Source: Desulfitibacter alkalitolerans DSM 16504
GTDB taxonomy: Bacteria > Bacillota > DSM-16504 > Desulfitibacterales > Desulfitibacteraceae
Length of the DNA stretch: 64,000 nt
NCBI RefSeq assembly: GCF_000620305.1
Contig: NZ_KK211103.1
Span: 62,001-126,000, forward strand
Direction of reading: 5' to 3'
Shown: positions 45,464 to 54,279 of the stretch, piece by piece
How the letters are laid out: each line of letters begins with the position of its first letter
Position numbering within the stretch: position 1 is the first letter of the stretch
Made by a program: the position numbers and the translations under genes
The notes under the pieces: model-generated
Seen by the model: only the letters and a program-made list of their open reading frames with translations
The model's database searches: none
What the model was told of the DNA's origin: nothing

Positions 45464-45991
45464 TTAAGGTCTGACAACTTGGCTGACCGGATTATTAACT
45501 AATAAAGACCTTATTTTTCGCAAATCAATGATCCTTTGATTAGCTGAACCTCTAAAAGGAAGCCTAAGGTCTTTTTTGCTAATCTCAAATCTACCATCTA
45601 TAAGGGTACTGCACTTTTTTAAAAGTTTGATTTTATTCTCATCTCCTTCAGATAAGATTTCTTCAATTATATAGCCCGAGTAAATTAATATATCCTCCAC
45701 GCCCTTGCTTATTAACCTGGTGGCAAGTTTTTCTAGAACAAAAGCCTGCTCCATGGGCTCTCCTCCAGTAAAAGTTACTCTATTTATTCTCTTATCAAAA
45801 GTAAAAAGTTTTTCTACGTCTGTTATTGACATTGATTTTCCATAATGAAAGTCCTGAAGCTTAGGATTATGACATCCCTTGCAAGCAAAATTGCACCCGG
45901 ATAAAAATAATACCTGCCTGATTCCAGGTCCATCCACAACACTGGTTCTAATGTAATCAGCAATTTGCAAATACATTTTAGTTTCCTTCAA
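45464..45991 (-). CDS. nrdG: Anaerobic ribonucleotide reductase activating protein
   Basis: A 175-residue radical SAM enzyme that makes the glycyl radical on NrdD. SAM-cluster motif SGCNFACKGCHNPK (CxxxCxxC) near residue 32 and TFTGGEPMEQ follow the family. The gene overlaps the nrdD stop by 14 bases. An alternative start at 45976 removes five residues. Confidence 0.9.
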   Translation of the reverse strand: MKETKMYLQIADYIRTSVVDGPGIRQVLFLSGCNFACKGCHNPKLQDFHYGKSMSITDVEKLFTFDKRINRVTFTGGEPMEQAFVLEKLATRLISKGVEDILIYSGYIIEEILSEGDENKIKLLKKCSTLIDGRFEISKKDLRLPFRGSANQRIIDLRKIRSLLVNNPVSQVVRP

Positions 45992-48176
45992 AGTGGATCA
46001 CCCTGTTTTTCTCTTCTTGTTTTTTTGCATTATTAAATTTATTAAGAGTAGAGAGATATCCAGTAATCCTCCTTATTCTCTTTATTGATTTGCTCTGGCA
46101 AACTGGGCAATTGTCTTCATATATAACACCTGAATGACCACATCCACTGCAGCAGTCCACTGGAAAGTTAATTGCAAAATATCCCATATCCTGGGCATGC
46201 ATTTCTCTTACAATCTGCTCATAAGCTATCAAGTTGTGTTCCATACTGCTCGCCATTTCTACATAGGAAATATGTCCTGCGTTGCAAAATTTATGGTATG
46301 GGGCCTCAACCTTGATTTTATCAAATAGAAACATGTTATACTCTACTGGTACATGAAAGGAGTTTGTATACCATTCTTTGTCTGTAATACCTTTAATTAC
46401 TCCAAATTTTTGAATATCCATCTTTAGAAATTTGCCGCTCAAGCCTTCTGCAGGGGTGGCAAGGAGAGTAAAGTTTAACCCATGTTTAACTGTGGCCTCG
46501 TTCACTCTCCTGCGCAAATGCCCTATTATTTCCAACCCTTTGCTTTGAGCTACTTCACATTCACCATGGTGCTTGCCTGTCATGGCTACTAGAATCTCGG
46601 CAAGGCCAATAAAGCCCATGCTCAGTGTTCCATTCCTTATGCATGTTTCTATTTTCTCACCAGGCTTAAGGGCATCGCTTCCCAGATAAAGCTCCTCACC
46701 AAATAAAAAAGGAAAATCAGTAATTTTTAGATTTTTTTGTATGTCATATCTATGAAGGAGTTGGTCAATAACCAGGTCTACTGTTTCGTCAAGCTTTCTA
46801 TAAAAATTCTTCCAATTTCCAGCTGCCTCAATACCAATTCTAGGTAGATTGATAGTGGTAAATGAAAGGTTTCCCCTGCCATCTGTCACCTCCGGCCCAT
46901 TTACATTGGCAATAACCCTTGTACGACATCCCATATAAGCTACTTCGTCCTGGTATTTGGCGTTGAAACTGGCATCTAGATTTATAAATGCAGGAAACAG
47001 CCTTTTTCCTGCAACATACATGGCTAGCCTGAATAAATAGTAATTCCTGTCTCCTGGGTTTAGATTAATGCCTGATTTAAGCTTAAAGCCTACATTTGGA
47101 AAGATTGGCTGCTCTCCTTTACCCAAGCCCTTTTCATATGCTAACAAGAACTGCTCGGTTATCATTCGACCTCCGTAGGTAGTATCAGTTCCCAGGGCTA
47201 TGCTGCTAAAAGGTACCTGGGCACCGGCCCTGGAGTGCATTGAGTTGCAGTTGTATATAAAAGCTTCCATTGCTTGAAAGGTCTCTTCTTTGGTTTTTTC
47301 ATAGGCCAGTTTATTGATTCTTTCATCAATTAAATCCTTAATTAAATCCTTGTCCATATCCTTTGCTCCAGGATATAGTTTAAAAAATTCATTTTTTAAC
47401 ATCTTTCTTTGTCTATTAAATTCAGCATCTACAAAGGGTGCCAAGTCTCTGTCAAAGAAAGCAAAGGATTGCCCTCCATGTTGGTCATTCTGGTTGCTCT
47501 GCAGGATTATGCAGGCCAGAGCTGCAGCACTGCGAATAGACTTTGGCTTTCTTATATAGCCATTTCCTGTATTAAAACCTCTATTTAGAAGTCTTCCCAG
47601 GGGTATTTGCAAACATGTGAGAGTCTTGCCGTACCAGGATAAATCATGAATATGGATATTGCCTTCCCTGTGGGCCTGTCCATGTTCTGGCTTTAAGACA
47701 CGCTTTAAATAGAAGTCTGTTGAAGCTGCTTCAGAAATCTGCAGCACCTTTGCCGATGGTGAGTTACTGACATTGGCATTTTCTCTATGGGTTTCCTGCA
47801 ATATTTCATTGACGGCATTCATCAGGTCTGACCTGGCTTCTCTAATACCACTGCGTTTGTCTCTGTAAAGAATATATGCTTTAGCAGTTTTAGCATGACC
47901 CTTTTCTATTAAAACCTTTTCCACGAGGTTTTGAACTTCTTCCACATCTAAAGGCGTATCATAAAAGCTGTAACTAATTACTCTTAAAACCTCCAGGGTA
48001 AGACTCTGAGCAGTATTATAATCCTCACCACCAACAGCCCTGGCAGCACTAAATATTGCATCCGTAATCTTCTTTGATTCAAAAGGTGCTATAGTACCAT
48101 CTCTTTTAACAATTTTTTTAGGTAGTCTTAAATTATTAACTTCCATTGGATTAAATTCACCGGCTAGATTCCTCAC
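45978..48176 (-). CDS. nrdD: Anaerobic (class III) ribonucleotide reductase
   Basis: A 732-residue glycyl-radical enzyme that reduces ribonucleotides to deoxyribonucleotides without oxygen or B12. An ATP-cone lies at the N-terminus (KIVKRDGTIAPFESKKITDAIFSAA). The core has GNGYIRKPKSIRSAAALACIILQSNQNDQHGGQSFAFFDRDLAPFVD; near the end are the zinc motif CSGCG...CPVCQ and the glycyl-radical site RRITGYLS. GTG at 48176 is the start (AAGGAG 8 bases ahead); an upstream ATG at 48293 is rejected because the terminator lies in between. It is controlled by riboswitch 2. Confidence 0.9.
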   Translation of the reverse strand: MRNLAGEFNPMEVNNLRLPKKIVKRDGTIAPFESKKITDAIFSAARAVGGEDYNTAQSLTLEVLRVISYSFYDTPLDVEEVQNLVEKVLIEKGHAKTAKAYILYRDKRSGIREARSDLMNAVNEILQETHRENANVSNSPSAKVLQISEAASTDFYLKRVLKPEHGQAHREGNIHIHDLSWYGKTLTCLQIPLGRLLNRGFNTGNGYIRKPKSIRSAAALACIILQSNQNDQHGGQSFAFFDRDLAPFVDAEFNRQRKMLKNEFFKLYPGAKDMDKDLIKDLIDERINKLAYEKTKEETFQAMEAFIYNCNSMHSRAGAQVPFSSIALGTDTTYGGRMITEQFLLAYEKGLGKGEQPIFPNVGFKLKSGINLNPGDRNYYLFRLAMYVAGKRLFPAFINLDASFNAKYQDEVAYMGCRTRVIANVNGPEVTDGRGNLSFTTINLPRIGIEAAGNWKNFYRKLDETVDLVIDQLLHRYDIQKNLKITDFPFLFGEELYLGSDALKPGEKIETCIRNGTLSMGFIGLAEILVAMTGKHHGECEVAQSKGLEIIGHLRRRVNEATVKHGLNFTLLATPAEGLSGKFLKMDIQKFGVIKGITDKEWYTNSFHVPVEYNMFLFDKIKVEAPYHKFCNAGHISYVEMASSMEHNLIAYEQIVREMHAQDMGYFAINFPVDCCSGCGHSGVIYEDNCPVCQSKSIKRIRRITGYLSTLNKFNNAKKQEEKNRVIHFEGN

Positions 48177-48204
48177 ATTAATCACTCCTTGTTTCCTTTT
48201 CTTG

Positions 48205-48244
48205 ATAAGAAAAACCCTTCTTGTCCAGATATGCACAAAAAGGG
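48205..48244 (-). terminator. Riboswitch-controlled terminator before nrdD
   Basis: On the minus strand CCCTTTTTGT (48244-48235) pairs with ACAAGAAGGG (48224-48215) and is followed by TTTTTC. It lies 29 bases before the nrdD start. Confidence 0.85.
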
Positions 48245-48274
48245 TAAATGACACAGGTATAAAAGATACACCTT

Positions 48275-48478
48275 TCCCATTTCGCGTGGGCAAGAATTAA
48301 TTAAACATTAGAACAAGCAGGTTTCCTGACTTGGGTTCATTGCCAAACTGCGTCTTCCCAGTATTTATACCAGTGACAATATTATAGAAGCTTGACTCTC
48401 CCTTACAGTGGCGCGACCGTGCTGGACTCTCACCAGCTTCCCTCTCTACTTCCATATGAAGTATCACTTATTCCACTA
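48275..48478 (-). ncRNA. Cobalamin riboswitch 2 (upstream of nrdDG)
   Basis: Same block order as riboswitch 1: GAGGGAAGCTGG, GAGTCCAGCACGG, CGCGCCACTGT, AAGTCAGGAAACCTGC, then CCCA-loop-TGGG (48276-48291) and a terminator. It controls an enzyme that does not need B12, which suggests that high B12 shuts it off in favour of a B12-dependent reductase elsewhere (inference). Confidence 0.9.
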
Positions 48479-48736
48479 TCCATATTATTTAATTATAAAA
48501 CTTAAATATAGGCTACCACCACGCTATGGACAAGTCAATATATAATTAAACATATTATGCTAATCTTCTAATATTTAGAGAATCATCCTAGTTGATCCTG
48601 AAACGCCAGGATTTATTTAATTTAGGTGATACGTACGTTCAATTGCATAATATTGTACAATATCATTCAATATTTCGCACAAATTCCTTGTATCAAAAGG
48701 TCCTATCTGGTAAAATGTTATCGGAGGTGATTAATT

Positions 48737-49510
48737 GTGAAATCAATTAATTACAAAGAAGATATTGTGATAACAGCTACTGAGCTTAAGCAAAATTTGG
48801 GGAAGTTTCTAGATTTTGTTGAACAGCAGAATGACGTGGTAATCACAAAAAACGGCAGTAAAATTGCACGTTTAACTCCATATGTAACAGACATTGAACA
48901 ATATTTTTTGGTAAGAGAAAATGCGTTGGATTATCAGTACGGTGGGAAAAAGGTTTCTTATGAAGAGTTTATGGAGATTTCCAAGAAGAGCACACTTCGA
49001 ATGGAATTTGTTAACGGTGAAATTTATTTATTAGCGTCTCCCAACATTATGCATCAGGAGATTCTTGCCAGATTATACTTGATTTTTAGTGATTATTTTA
49101 AGGGCAGTAATTGCAGAGTATTTTTTGCTCCTTGCGATGTGCATTTTAAAAAGAACAATATTAAAGAACCTGATGTCATGCAACCCGATATGTTTGTAGC
49201 CTGTGATCTGGAGGGTAGTGTTACGGAAAAAGGACAGTATATGGGTACGCCTACATTGGTGGTTGAGATTATATCTGATAATACTCGAAGCAAAGATATG
49301 ATAACGAAACTTGACACTTACAGACTTTCTGGAGTACGAGAATATTGGATTATTGACCCAAAGCAAAAGAGTATAATGGTTTATGTTTTTACTGACTACG
49401 AAATCGACTGGGTAAAGGCTTTTGAAAAGGGTGCTAACGCCAAGTCACAGGTTTTTAATGGATTATCGGCAAATGTTGAAGCCTTGTTTAATGAATTGCT
49501 GTCTCCATAG
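48737..49510 (+). CDS. Phd/YefM-type antitoxin domain fused to Uma2 endonuclease-like domain
   Basis: A 257-residue protein with GTG start after GGAGGTGA. Residues 8-55 resemble a Phd/YefM antitoxin (ITATELKQNLGKFLDFVEQQNDVVITKNGSKIARL). Residues about 75-250 are a Uma2/DUF820 domain: ASPNIMHQEILARLYLIFSDYF, EPDVMQPDMFVACD (PD residues), PTLVVEIISDNTRSKDMITKLDTYRLSGVREYWIIDP, which contains the E-I-x-S and K-x-x-Y of this PD-(D/E)xK-like fold. Uma2 proteins are common in cyanobacteria and rarer here. Function unknown; the fusion hints at a self-contained DNA-targeting module. Confidence 0.8.
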   Translation: MKSINYKEDIVITATELKQNLGKFLDFVEQQNDVVITKNGSKIARLTPYVTDIEQYFLVRENALDYQYGGKKVSYEEFMEISKKSTLRMEFVNGEIYLLASPNIMHQEILARLYLIFSDYFKGSNCRVFFAPCDVHFKKNNIKEPDVMQPDMFVACDLEGSVTEKGQYMGTPTLVVEIISDNTRSKDMITKLDTYRLSGVREYWIIDPKQKSIMVYVFTDYEIDWVKAFEKGANAKSQVFNGLSANVEALFNELLSP

Positions 49511-49545
49511 TTAAGGTTCTATAGCTTTCAGCTCTCTGATAAAGA

Positions 49546-49600
49546 AGACTTGGTTCAGGTGGGGTTTTAACCCCACCTGAACCTTAGCCGCACTTATTTC
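49546..49600. repeat. Hairpin element A, copy 2
   Basis: TTCAGGTGGGG (49552-49564 region) pairs with CCCCACCTGAA around a TTTTAA loop. It is flanked by ACTTGG and CCTTAGCCGCACTTAT, as in copy 1 at 35375-35425, although the stems differ. Confidence 0.5.
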
Positions 49601-49606
49601 GAGCTT

Positions 49607-49649
49607 ATAGCCTGTTAATCCCCGACCTAAGAGGGCGGGGTCTTACAGG
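49607..49649. other. Second hairpin after Uma2 gene
   Basis: AGCCTGT and CCCCG on the left pair with CGGGG and ACAGGCT on the right. It has no T-run on either side, and lies in the 257-bp gap between the Uma2 gene and cydC, which holds no gene. Confidence 0.45.
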
Positions 49650-49767
49650 CTGTGCGAAGATAAACTATTTCTTCATTAGGAGTACAGGTGTCATTTAAAC
49701 AATTTTTCACTCGATATACACCTGCAGAAAGGGTATGTCTGGGTGTAAAGCATGATATCACGTGGTT

Positions 49768-51480
49768 TCAAAGTCTATCCTTTTCCAGGAGCCTTAAGTT
49801 ATAAAGATATCCTTTCTTCTCCATTAATTCATTGTAGGTACCCCTTTCAACTATTTCACCCTTATTAAATGCTAATATCTCATCCATTTTTTCTAGTCCG
49901 CTCATCTTATGGGTAATGAAAAGGAGAGTTTTACTTTCAATAATTGGCCAAAGCAAGGCAAAAATTTCTGCCTCTGTGACTGCGTCCAAGCCTGTTGTAG
50001 GCTCGTCAAGAAAAACTATAGGAGCATCCTTTAGAAGCATTCTAGCAATAGCCAGTCTTTGTCTTTCACCCCCAGATAAGGCAGAGCCCTTTTCACCTAT
50101 AATAAACTCCAGGGGAATATGGGCTAGGGAAACCATCTTTAAAGCATTTAGCAATTCTTCATCCCCTGCATGGGGCTTTGCAATCAGTAAGTTTTCTCTA
50201 ACAGAAAGGTTAAAGAAGTGGTTGCTTTGGGCAACTACACCAAAGTATTGCCTTAATTTTTCCGGATCATATTCTTTAAGATCTTTATTTCCAAAAAGTA
50301 TTGTGCCCTTTTCATATTCATAAAACCTCAAGATAATATTTAAAAGGCTGCTCTTGCCAGAGCCGCTTGGTCCAACCACAGCCATTTTCTTGCCTGGATC
50401 AAGATTAATTGTAATGTTTTTAATTGCTGGCCCATCTTGATTGGGATAGAAAAAGGTTAAATCCTCTATTTCAATGCGCATATTTCTTGGTTCAAGATCT
50501 TTAAAGTAAACCCCTACATCCTGCCTGGAAGCCTTATCTGTTATGGAAAACAGTCTATCTGCCGCTGCCCTGTTTTCATCTAAATGTCCCGGGATGGATG
50601 CCATGGGTAGAGCAGCTTCAAATACAGTCATGGCAGCCAATACAACCATGGCTAAATGCACTCCTAAAATAATCTCTTGTTGGACAAAAATAATTCCCAT
50701 GACAAGTACTGCCCAGGCTGTTAGATAGGAAATGACAAGGAGCAGACTCTCATTTAGGCCAAAGGATGTGGCTGCCTTAAGCTGATTGTAAATAAGCCCA
50801 TTAGAGACTTTTTTTATCTCTCCAGCCTTTTGGGTTAACCTATTATTTACCTTTAGATCGTAATATCCATATAGAAACTCTGCCGTGAGGCTTGATAGAT
50901 TGGATCCGTCTTGTCTTAAGACATTTCCTAAACGCGCCCTTAATGCTGTGGTCAGTATTGGTATTATTATAGAAGCCGTGATAAAGCTAACCAAGAGGAT
51001 TTGGGCAAAAACAGGAGAATAAAAACCTAGAAAGATGCCAGTAAATATAAAGACCAATATCATTATTAATGGCGGGTAGATTGTTCTTAAAAAGAAATAC
51101 TGCAGGTTTTCAACATCGGCTACTACTCTGGAGAGCAGGTCACCGCTTCTGTAATTTAGAAAAACTCCAGGTACCAATGGTTCCATCCTTTCATAGAAGA
51201 ATACCCTGAGCCTTCCGAGAATTGCAAAGGTCGCCTTGTGGGAAAAATACCTTTCCACGTATCTCGCACCTGCCCTGGTCAAGCCGAAAAACCTTACGGC
51301 TACAATTGTAAGGGTTAATGCATAGAGAGGCGGCTGAAGAGCTGCCTTGGATATGAGCAGGGCAGCTGCTGCCATGAGGCCTACAGAGCTGCCTGCAGCC
51401 AGTAGACCAAAAAATGCTGCCAAAAAGATATGCTTTTTTTCTTGAAGCAGCAGCCTGGTCAGGCTTAGTAAGTACTTCAT
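49768..51480 (-). CDS. cydC: Cytochrome bd biogenesis ABC exporter, CydC
   Basis: A 570-residue half-transporter: six-helix ABC membrane domain (AARYVERYFSHKATFAILGRLRVFFYERM), then ATPase with Walker A VVGPSGSGKSSLLN, signature ALSGGERQRLAIARMLL and Walker B IVFLDEPTTGLD. With CydD it exports cysteine/glutathione or heme-related thiols for bd oxidase assembly. ATG at 51480 follows GAGGTG; a longer frame to 51531 is rejected. Last gene of cydABDC. Confidence 0.9.
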   Translation of the reverse strand: MKYLLSLTRLLLQEKKHIFLAAFFGLLAAGSSVGLMAAAALLISKAALQPPLYALTLTIVAVRFFGLTRAGARYVERYFSHKATFAILGRLRVFFYERMEPLVPGVFLNYRSGDLLSRVVADVENLQYFFLRTIYPPLIMILVFIFTGIFLGFYSPVFAQILLVSFITASIIIPILTTALRARLGNVLRQDGSNLSSLTAEFLYGYYDLKVNNRLTQKAGEIKKVSNGLIYNQLKAATSFGLNESLLLVISYLTAWAVLVMGIIFVQQEIILGVHLAMVVLAAMTVFEAALPMASIPGHLDENRAAADRLFSITDKASRQDVGVYFKDLEPRNMRIEIEDLTFFYPNQDGPAIKNITINLDPGKKMAVVGPSGSGKSSLLNIILRFYEYEKGTILFGNKDLKEYDPEKLRQYFGVVAQSNHFFNLSVRENLLIAKPHAGDEELLNALKMVSLAHIPLEFIIGEKGSALSGGERQRLAIARMLLKDAPIVFLDEPTTGLDAVTEAEIFALLWPIIESKTLLFITHKMSGLEKMDEILAFNKGEIVERGTYNELMEKKGYLYNLRLLEKDRL

Positions 51481-51536
51481 TGTGCACCTCATAATAAATA
51501 GGGTTTTTAGCTTCCATATTTTTAAACTCATTCTAA

Positions 51537-53246
51537 TTAGCTGGAAACTAATCTTCTGTAGTGTTCAGAGCAATCTATTAGCTCTCTATGACTACCTACT
51601 GCCTCTATAGTGCCATTTCTTAACACCACAATCCTGTCTGCATCAAAAATGGTCTGCCTTCTATGGGCAACTGTAACTAAAGTGCATTCTCCAGCCAGCT
51701 CAGATATTGCTTCTTTAACCAGCTTTTCACTTTCCAAATCAAGTCCGGCATTAGGCTCATCTAATAGCACAAGGGATACCTTCTTTAAAATAACCCGTGC
51801 TATTGCTACCCTTTGCTTTTCCCCTCCCGACAGACCTCTATACCCGTCACCAATCATTGTGTCATACCCCATGGGCAGATATTTTACATAATCATCAACC
51901 CTGGCTCTTTTTGCAGCCCTTATAATTTCTTTCCTTGAGGCTTTAGGCATTCCAAGGGCAATATTTTCAGCAATTGTTCCCGAGAAAATATGAGGCTCTT
52001 GAGACACATAAGCTATTTGGCTAAACCATTCCTCCTGGGAAATATCAAATTGGGGGGTTCCATTAATGAGCACCTTCCCCTTCTCTGGAGCTAGCAGTCC
52101 CATCAAAAGCTTTAATAAGGTTGATTTGCCTGAGCCACTCTGACCTACAATGACAATTCTTTCACCTGGATTAATCTGCAGTTCAATGCTAGACAAGACC
52201 TTTTTGTGACCGTTATATGAAAAATCAACAGTGCTTAATATAATGCCAGGTGGCAGGGGTTGAGGAAAAGGTTTAGTGCCCCATTGAGGCTTTTGAACAT
52301 TCCTTTCCTCCGTGGCACATATCTCCTTCCAAGCCCCTATGCTGGTCCTCCCAAAGTGAAAGGCTGCGCCTAGATTTTTCAGAGGTAGATATAGCTCAGG
52401 GGCTAATAGGAGAACAAAAAAAGCCACCTGGAAGGTTAGTAATCCATATACGAGACGTAAGCCTACCTCAACAGCTATCATTGCTGTGCTTATAGTTGCA
52501 AGAATCTCAAGCATCAAGGCAGAGAGAAAAGCAATCTTAAGAACATCCATGGTAGCATCCCTAAAATTATCGCTCATAAGGGAGATATATCTGCCCTGCT
52601 CCTTGCTCCTGCCAAAGAGCTTTAATGTGGTTAATCCTTGAAGAACCTCCAGAAAATGCCCAGAGAATCTAAGGAGGCTTTGCAGCTGTTTTTGAGATTT
52701 AGCTTCTGCCATGTTGCCTATTAAATACATAAACACAGGAATCAATGGAGCTGTAATGAGCATTATTGCTCCTGATAAAATATTGTGAAAAAAGACAACT
52801 ATTAATATAACTGGAGGAATTATTAAAGCTTGAATAACCTGGGGCAGGTAGCGACTAAAATAGGGGTCTAACTGGTCGATGCCCTCAGTTATGACACCGA
52901 CCAGGCGACCTGTTTTTTCTTCTACCAGATAAGCTGGTCCTAAATCTTCAAATTTTTTAATAAGCCTATTTCTTAGAGATTTTTTTGCTTCAGCTGCTAA
53001 AACAGCCCCCGCCCTTGTATGCATGAAAGCCAGTAGACCGCGTAGTATAAAAACCAGCAAGAGTGCAAAAAGCATATACCAGAGGCCTTCAATTACCTTT
53101 GATTGTACAAAAACCATATCTACAACAGTAGACAGCAAATAAGCCTGGACTACTATGGCTACAGCAGTTAAGATACTCACTACTATAAGCAGGGCTATGA
53201 TTAGAGGTTTTGAAAAGGCTTCCCTGGTGAGGCTTTTATCCAGCAT
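51537..53246 (-). CDS. cydD: Cytochrome bd biogenesis ABC exporter, CydD
   Basis: A 569-residue half-transporter with ABC membrane domain and ATPase (Walker A IVGQSGSGKSTLLKLL, signature GLSGGEKQRVAIARVIL, LLDEPNAGLD). The CydD-type stretch TRAGAVLAAEAKKSLRNRLIKK lies in the membrane domain. It starts 13 bases after cydB and precedes cydC by 56 bases. Confidence 0.9.
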   Translation of the reverse strand: MLDKSLTREAFSKPLIIALLIVVSILTAVAIVVQAYLLSTVVDMVFVQSKVIEGLWYMLFALLLVFILRGLLAFMHTRAGAVLAAEAKKSLRNRLIKKFEDLGPAYLVEEKTGRLVGVITEGIDQLDPYFSRYLPQVIQALIIPPVILIVVFFHNILSGAIMLITAPLIPVFMYLIGNMAEAKSQKQLQSLLRFSGHFLEVLQGLTTLKLFGRSKEQGRYISLMSDNFRDATMDVLKIAFLSALMLEILATISTAMIAVEVGLRLVYGLLTFQVAFFVLLLAPELYLPLKNLGAAFHFGRTSIGAWKEICATEERNVQKPQWGTKPFPQPLPPGIILSTVDFSYNGHKKVLSSIELQINPGERIVIVGQSGSGKSTLLKLLMGLLAPEKGKVLINGTPQFDISQEEWFSQIAYVSQEPHIFSGTIAENIALGMPKASRKEIIRAAKRARVDDYVKYLPMGYDTMIGDGYRGLSGGEKQRVAIARVILKKVSLVLLDEPNAGLDLESEKLVKEAISELAGECTLVTVAHRRQTIFDADRIVVLRNGTIEAVGSHRELIDCSEHYRRLVSS

Positions 53247-53259
53247 ATCTTAGCGCTCC

Positions 53260-54279
53260 TTAATATCCTTGTCGATGAGGCGCAGCCTTACCCCTGAACA
53301 CATAATAAACATAACCAGTATACAGCAATACTATGGGTACACCTATTAAAGCTATAATAAGCATTATTTTTAAAGTAAGGGGCGAAGAGGAAGCGTTGTA
53401 TATTGTTAAGTTGTATGCCGGGTTGGTAGCTATCACCCAATTGGGAAATATACCTGCGCATAATGTCAAGATCATTGTGGCCATGACACTTGAGCTGGCT
53501 AGAAACACCTTTCCGTAATGACCCATTTTAAGTAGTATTGGTACTAACACCATAGAGGCAAAGGTCAGTAAGGGTATCAAATATAGTACAGGATAGAGCC
53601 CGTAATTATAGAACAAATGAGGAGCTGCGATTTTACCGGCAATTCCACCTGCAATCCACAGCACCAGGAGGGACCAACAGAAAATATGTGCTAGCTTTTT
53701 TGCCCTTGCCTGGAGTTCTCCCTCAGTTTTTAGAATAGTATAAGCAGATCCTTGAAGCAAAAAGGCCACCAAACCTACTACCCCTAATAGTAAAGCATAG
53801 GGATTGAGCAGAGCAAAGAAGGATCCTGTATAATCTGTAGTTACTGGATCAATTGGAATGCCCTTAACAACATTACCTACTGCTACACCAAAAAGCAGGG
53901 CGGGTACTAGACTTCCAACGAAAAACATTTTCCCCATAAGGCTTTGCAGATTATCCCCCTCAAGCTTAAAATAATACTCTACTGCCACAGCCCTGAAAAT
54001 CAAACCAAAAAGCACCAGCATCATTGCTAGATAAAAGCCGCTAAACACAGTGGCATAGACCAGGGGAAAAGCTGCAAATAAAGCTCCTCCTCCAGTAAGG
54101 AGCCAGACCTCGTTGCCGTCCCATACAGGGCCTATGGAGTTTATAAGAGTCTTTTTTTCATCATCTGTTTTTCCAAGGACATAGAACAGACTTCCTACAC
54201 CCAGATCAAAACCGTCAAGAATTGCGTAACCTATGATCAACACTCCAATCAGCAAAAACCAGGCAATATTTAAATCCAT
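53260..54279 (-). CDS. cydB: Cytochrome bd ubiquinol/menaquinol oxidase subunit II
   Basis: A 339-residue membrane subunit with about nine helices. Hallmarks: LDGFDLGVGSLFYVLG and GPVWDGNEVWLLTGGGALFAAFP. It binds no heme itself but stabilises the oxidase. Start overlaps the cydA stop by one base (TAATG). Confidence 0.95.
   Translation of the reverse strand: MDLNIAWFLLIGVLIIGYAILDGFDLGVGSLFYVLGKTDDEKKTLINSIGPVWDGNEVWLLTGGGALFAAFPLVYATVFSGFYLAMMLVLFGLIFRAVAVEYYFKLEGDNLQSLMGKMFFVGSLVPALLFGVAVGNVVKGIPIDPVTTDYTGSFFALLNPYALLLGVVGLVAFLLQGSAYTILKTEGELQARAKKLAHIFCWSLLVLWIAGGIAGKIAAPHLFYNYGLYPVLYLIPLLTFASMVLVPILLKMGHYGKVFLASSSVMATMILTLCAGIFPNWVIATNPAYNLTIYNASSSPLTLKIMLIIALIGVPIVLLYTGYVYYVFRGKAAPHRQGY

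Noticed and set aside
48177-48293. N-terminal extension of NrdD from ATG 48293
   Set aside because: It overlaps the riboswitch P13 hairpin and terminator, has no ribosome site, and adds residues unlike NrdD.
44513-48478. The two similar regions near 44.6 and 48.4 kb as a duplicated mobile element
   Set aside because: The similarity is confined to conserved cobalamin aptamer blocks and platform hairpins, with divergent sequence between them.
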